Shown in pieces: positions 61,843 to 64,000 of a stretch of 64,000 bases of DNA. Below the pieces are notes generated by a model, which saw only the letters and a program-made list of their open reading frames with translations, did not search any database and had not been told where the DNA came from. Made by a program: the position numbers and the translations under genes. Positions within the stretch are counted from its first letter, which is position 1; each line of letters begins with the position of its first letter. Location: contig CAWAOM010000007.1 in assembly GCA_963783695.1 (NCBI GenBank), positions 248,001 to 312,000 of the forward strand. Reading direction: 5' to 3'. The DNA is from BM003 sp963783695 (GTDB lineage: Bacteria > Pseudomonadota > Gammaproteobacteria > Steroidobacterales > BM003).

Positions 61843-63117
61843 CTAAACGTTTTTGCCAGCGGGTGGAACGTGCTGCTTGCGCCACAGGTACAACACGCCG
61901 CCGATTGCGAGGAAGCCAAGCGTGACCAGTGCCCCGTTCAGTGTCACCTGGGTCAGCAGCCAGACACAGACGGCAATGCTGACGGCCGGTAGAGTCCATC
62001 CGCCGGGCAGGCGTTTCTGCCCGGCGGCATTTGCATATTTGCGCCGCAGATGCGGCAGTGCGCCGATGCAAACGAGATAGATCAGCAGCCTGACGACCGC
62101 GCTCATGCCGGCGAGCCAGGCGAATTTGCCGACGACCGACAACAGAAAAACAATCGCGCCGAGAAACATCACCGAGTTTGCCGGGGTCCGGAAGCGCGGA
62201 TGGACCTCCCCGAACCAGGCCGGCAGGCCGCCGTCGCGCGCAAGCGTGTAAGTCATCCTCGGGGTCGAGAACATCGAGGACGCGACGTTGCCGCCGACGG
62301 AAGCGACGACGCCGGCCATCAGCAGAATCGCGCCGGCCGGACCGATCAGTACCGCGGCAACGTCGACGAGCGGCCTTTCGCTGGATTCGAGATCGGGCAA
62401 TACCGCTACCGCGACTGCCTGGATCATTACATACAGCAATGTGGCAACAGCCAGCGCCAGGAGCAATGCACGGGGCGTGTCGCGCGTGGGGTTCTTCGCC
62501 TCACCGGCCGGTACCAGTGCCGATTCCCAGCCGACAAACGCGTAAATCGAAAACAATGCCGCGGCACCAATCGCGCTGCGGCCTGGCATTGCCGTTTCTG
62601 CGAATGGCAGGTTCGCGGTTGTCAGGTGGCCGAGGCCGAAGATGACGAGCGCGACGAGCGGAAGAAACTTGAGAACTGTCAGGATGCCGATCGAACGCAT
62701 CGCATGCTTGGCGCCAATCACGTTGACCCAGGTAAATCCACTGCAAATCAGCGCCAACAGGGCAATTCGGAAAATTCCCTGATCGGCGCCCGGCCACAGA
62801 TACGCAAGCGAAGTGATCAGCAGGCTCAGGTTTGCTGCAAATGCGGTGACGCGTGCAATGTAGAACGCCCAGCCGGTCTGGAAACCGACCAGCGGCCCGA
62901 ACGCTTCGTGGGCATAGAGAATCGGTCCGCCGGTGTGGCGGAAGTAGCTCGATACCTCGCCGACGACCAGCATGACCGGCGCCAGCAGCAGGCCGCACAG
63001 CAGGAAAATCAGCGGGCTGTAGATGCCGGTCAGCCGCGCCGCTTCGCTCGGTACACCGAAAATCCCGGCCCCGATCATGCCGTTTATCGCCAGCAGCCAG
63101 ATGCCGACGACGGTCAT
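61843..63117 (-). CDS. APC-superfamily amino-acid permease-like transporter
   Basis: A 424-residue protein with about 12 hydrophobic spans. The first has the APC signature Ile-Asn-Gly-Met-Ile-Gly-Ala-Gly-Ile-Phe-Gly-Val-Pro, and the sixth region Ser-Ile-Tyr-Ala-Phe-Val-Gly-Trp-Glu-Ser-Ala is also conserved. The upstream frame has no start codon before its stop, so the ATG at 63117 is the only normal start. Transported substrate unknown; amino acid or polyamine likely. Confidence 0.9.
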   Translation of the reverse strand: MTVVGIWLLAINGMIGAGIFGVPSEAARLTGIYSPLIFLLCGLLLAPVMLVVGEVSSYFRHTGGPILYAHEAFGPLVGFQTGWAFYIARVTAFAANLSLLITSLAYLWPGADQGIFRIALLALICSGFTWVNVIGAKHAMRSIGILTVLKFLPLVALVIFGLGHLTTANLPFAETAMPGRSAIGAAALFSIYAFVGWESALVPAGEAKNPTRDTPRALLLALAVATLLYVMIQAVAVAVLPDLESSERPLVDVAAVLIGPAGAILLMAGVVASVGGNVASSMFSTPRMTYTLARDGGLPAWFGEVHPRFRTPANSVMFLGAIVFLLSVVGKFAWLAGMSAVVRLLIYLVCIGALPHLRRKYANAAGQKRLPGGWTLPAVSIAVCVWLLTQVTLNGALVTLGFLAIGGVLYLWRKQHVPPAGKNV

Positions 63118-63320
63118 CCGCCGTACCAGTTTTTCCGGCTGTTCTTCGATATCGATGATCGTATGCCTTTTCGCTGGACCCGGTTGTGCAGTGACGCTTT
63201 GCTGTTACCGCGGCAGTCACGTTAGCACAGGCGCGGCGGGGTATTCAGCCGCTGTGGCGCCCGCGCGGCAATGGTCTTTTTGGCCGGCGCTGTGGGTCGC
63301 GCAATGATCCGAACCAGGCT

Positions 63321-64000
63321 TCAGACCCGGGTGAACAGCCAGCCCATGTAGCCGCAATAGATGACGACCAGCAAGCCCCCCTCCGAGCGCGCGATCCGGG
63401 TCTGGGTGAACATCAGCGGCAATACGATAAGCATGATCGCGAACATGATGCCGAAGTCGGTAAACGACACGGCCTCCACAGGTAGCGGCGTAATGGCCGC
63501 GGTGAGACCGAGGATCAACAGCACGTTGAAAATGTTCGAGCCGATGACATTTCCCGCCGCGATGTCGCCATGTCCGCGGATAGCGGCGACGATCGACGTC
63601 GCAAGTTCCGGCAGGCTGGTGCCGAGCGCAACGATCGACAGACCGATGATCGAAGAGGGTATTTGCAGCGCTTCGGCGATGCCCACCGCGCCGCGGACGA
63701 ACAGATCGCCGCCGGCGACAAGAATCGCGAGGCCCACCAGCAAAAGCAATGCCCGCTTGCGGGTGTATCCGGCGGGCTTGGACAATGCGTCTCGCATCTC
63801 GCGGCGCACCGCCTGTTGTTCTTGACGGGCTTTTTGTACGGCGACGGTCAGGTAAACCAGCAGCGCCAGGATCAATGCCGCCCCGTCCAGGCGTGACAGC
63901 GTGCCGTCGATCAACAACAGAATCAGAAACGCGCTACTGCCGATCATGACCGGAACGTCGAAGCGGATCAGCTGTGCCTGGATGGTCGGGGGCTGAATCA
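63321..64000 (-). CDS. Sodium/calcium exchanger family (CaCA) protein, C-terminal part
   Basis: The reading frame continues past the window edge, so only the C-terminal part is visible (about 225 residues). It has hydrophobic spans, and the CaCA alpha-repeat Ala-Leu-Gly-Thr-Ser-Leu-Pro-Glu-Leu-Ala-Thr-Ser followed by Gly-Asn-Val-Ile-Gly-Ser-Asn-Ile-Phe-Asn. This is the second of the two alpha-repeats that form the ion path. Bacterial members exchange calcium for sodium or protons at the inner membrane. An internal ATG at 63945-63947 is not a plausible start for the full protein. Confidence 0.9.
   Translation of the reverse strand, partial: IQPPTIQAQLIRFDVPVMIGSSAFLILLLIDGTLSRLDGAALILALLVYLTVAVQKARQEQQAVRREMRDALSKPAGYTRKRALLLLVGLAILVAGGDLFVRGAVGIAEALQIPSSIIGLSIVALGTSLPELATSIVAAIRGHGDIAAGNVIGSNIFNVLLILGLTAAITPLPVEAVSFTDFGIMFAIMLIVLPLMFTQTRIARSEGGLLVVIYCGYMGWLFTRV

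Overview
The window is about 64 kb of high-GC bacterial chromosome with dense coding on both strands. I saw no rRNA, no tRNA that I would defend, no insertion sequence, no phage module and no CRISPR array. The gene set points to a Gram-negative, probably free-living gammaproteobacterium: outer-membrane-type lipoproteins, a periplasmic PBP4, an MltD-like lytic transglycosylase, Tat-exported oxidoreductase partners, LysR/AraC regulators, MddA-like methyltransferase and many N-terminally membrane-anchored TolB-like/TPR proteins. The repeated TolB-like/TPR family recalls Woeseia-, Steroidobacter- or Xanthomonadales-like genomes, but this placement is inference only.

Layout. 1-5.2 kb: the end of an M28 peptidase, DoxX, a Xi-class glutathione transferase, LysR, a holin-family membrane protein, a membrane-anchored NERD protein and an AlkA-like glycosylase. 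5.3-6.9 kb: a minus-strand operon around an MddA-like methanethiol S-methyltransferase with four very small proteins, closed by a strong terminator. 7.1-10.8 kb: a cytosolic PAS/GAF hybrid histidine kinase and an OmpR-type regulator. 10.9-18 kb: a lipoprotein, DacB, the first TolB-like/TPR protein with an exported metallopeptidase, and a cold-shock protein. 18.5-21.3 kb: DUF6265, an encapsulated-ferritin-type protein without its targeting tail, a secreted protein and two VOC proteins. 21.5-28.5 kb: a redox neighbourhood (gluconate-dehydrogenase-type small subunit with GMC oxidoreductase, exported RidA, persulfide dioxygenase-rhodanese fusion, a second GMC enzyme, a Tat-exported amidohydrolase). 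28.6-33.7 kb: a decayed and an intact TolB-like/TPR gene, then DUF2207 and LemA. 33.9-50 kb: mostly housekeeping and metabolic singletons (amino-acid decarboxylase, phosphatase, an orphan HicA-like protein, AraC, SDR, GlpK, DUF885 peptidase, class II aldolase, serine hydrolase, exported methyltransferase, MltD-like).

The most unusual part is 54.9-61.8 kb. Two divergent genes each encode an N-terminal winged helix, three predicted membrane spans, a TolB-like domain and a long TPR array. Each is followed, after exactly 33 bases, by a gene for a small exported protein. These exported proteins (three in all, two on the left arm) share a C-terminal Asp-Pro-(Lys/Arg)-Ile-Ile signature. The shared upstream region contains a perfect 7-bp inverted repeat. 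I read this as a duplicated one-component transmembrane signalling cassette: a cytoplasmic DNA-binding head, a periplasmic TPR receptor and a co-expressed secreted partner. Four intact relatives of the receptor and two degenerate remnants lie in the same window, so the family appears to be expanding and decaying here.

Starts were chosen by Shine-Dalgarno spacing and domain boundaries, and several GTG/TTG starts are proposed. Family names come from motif recognition by eye, not from database searches.
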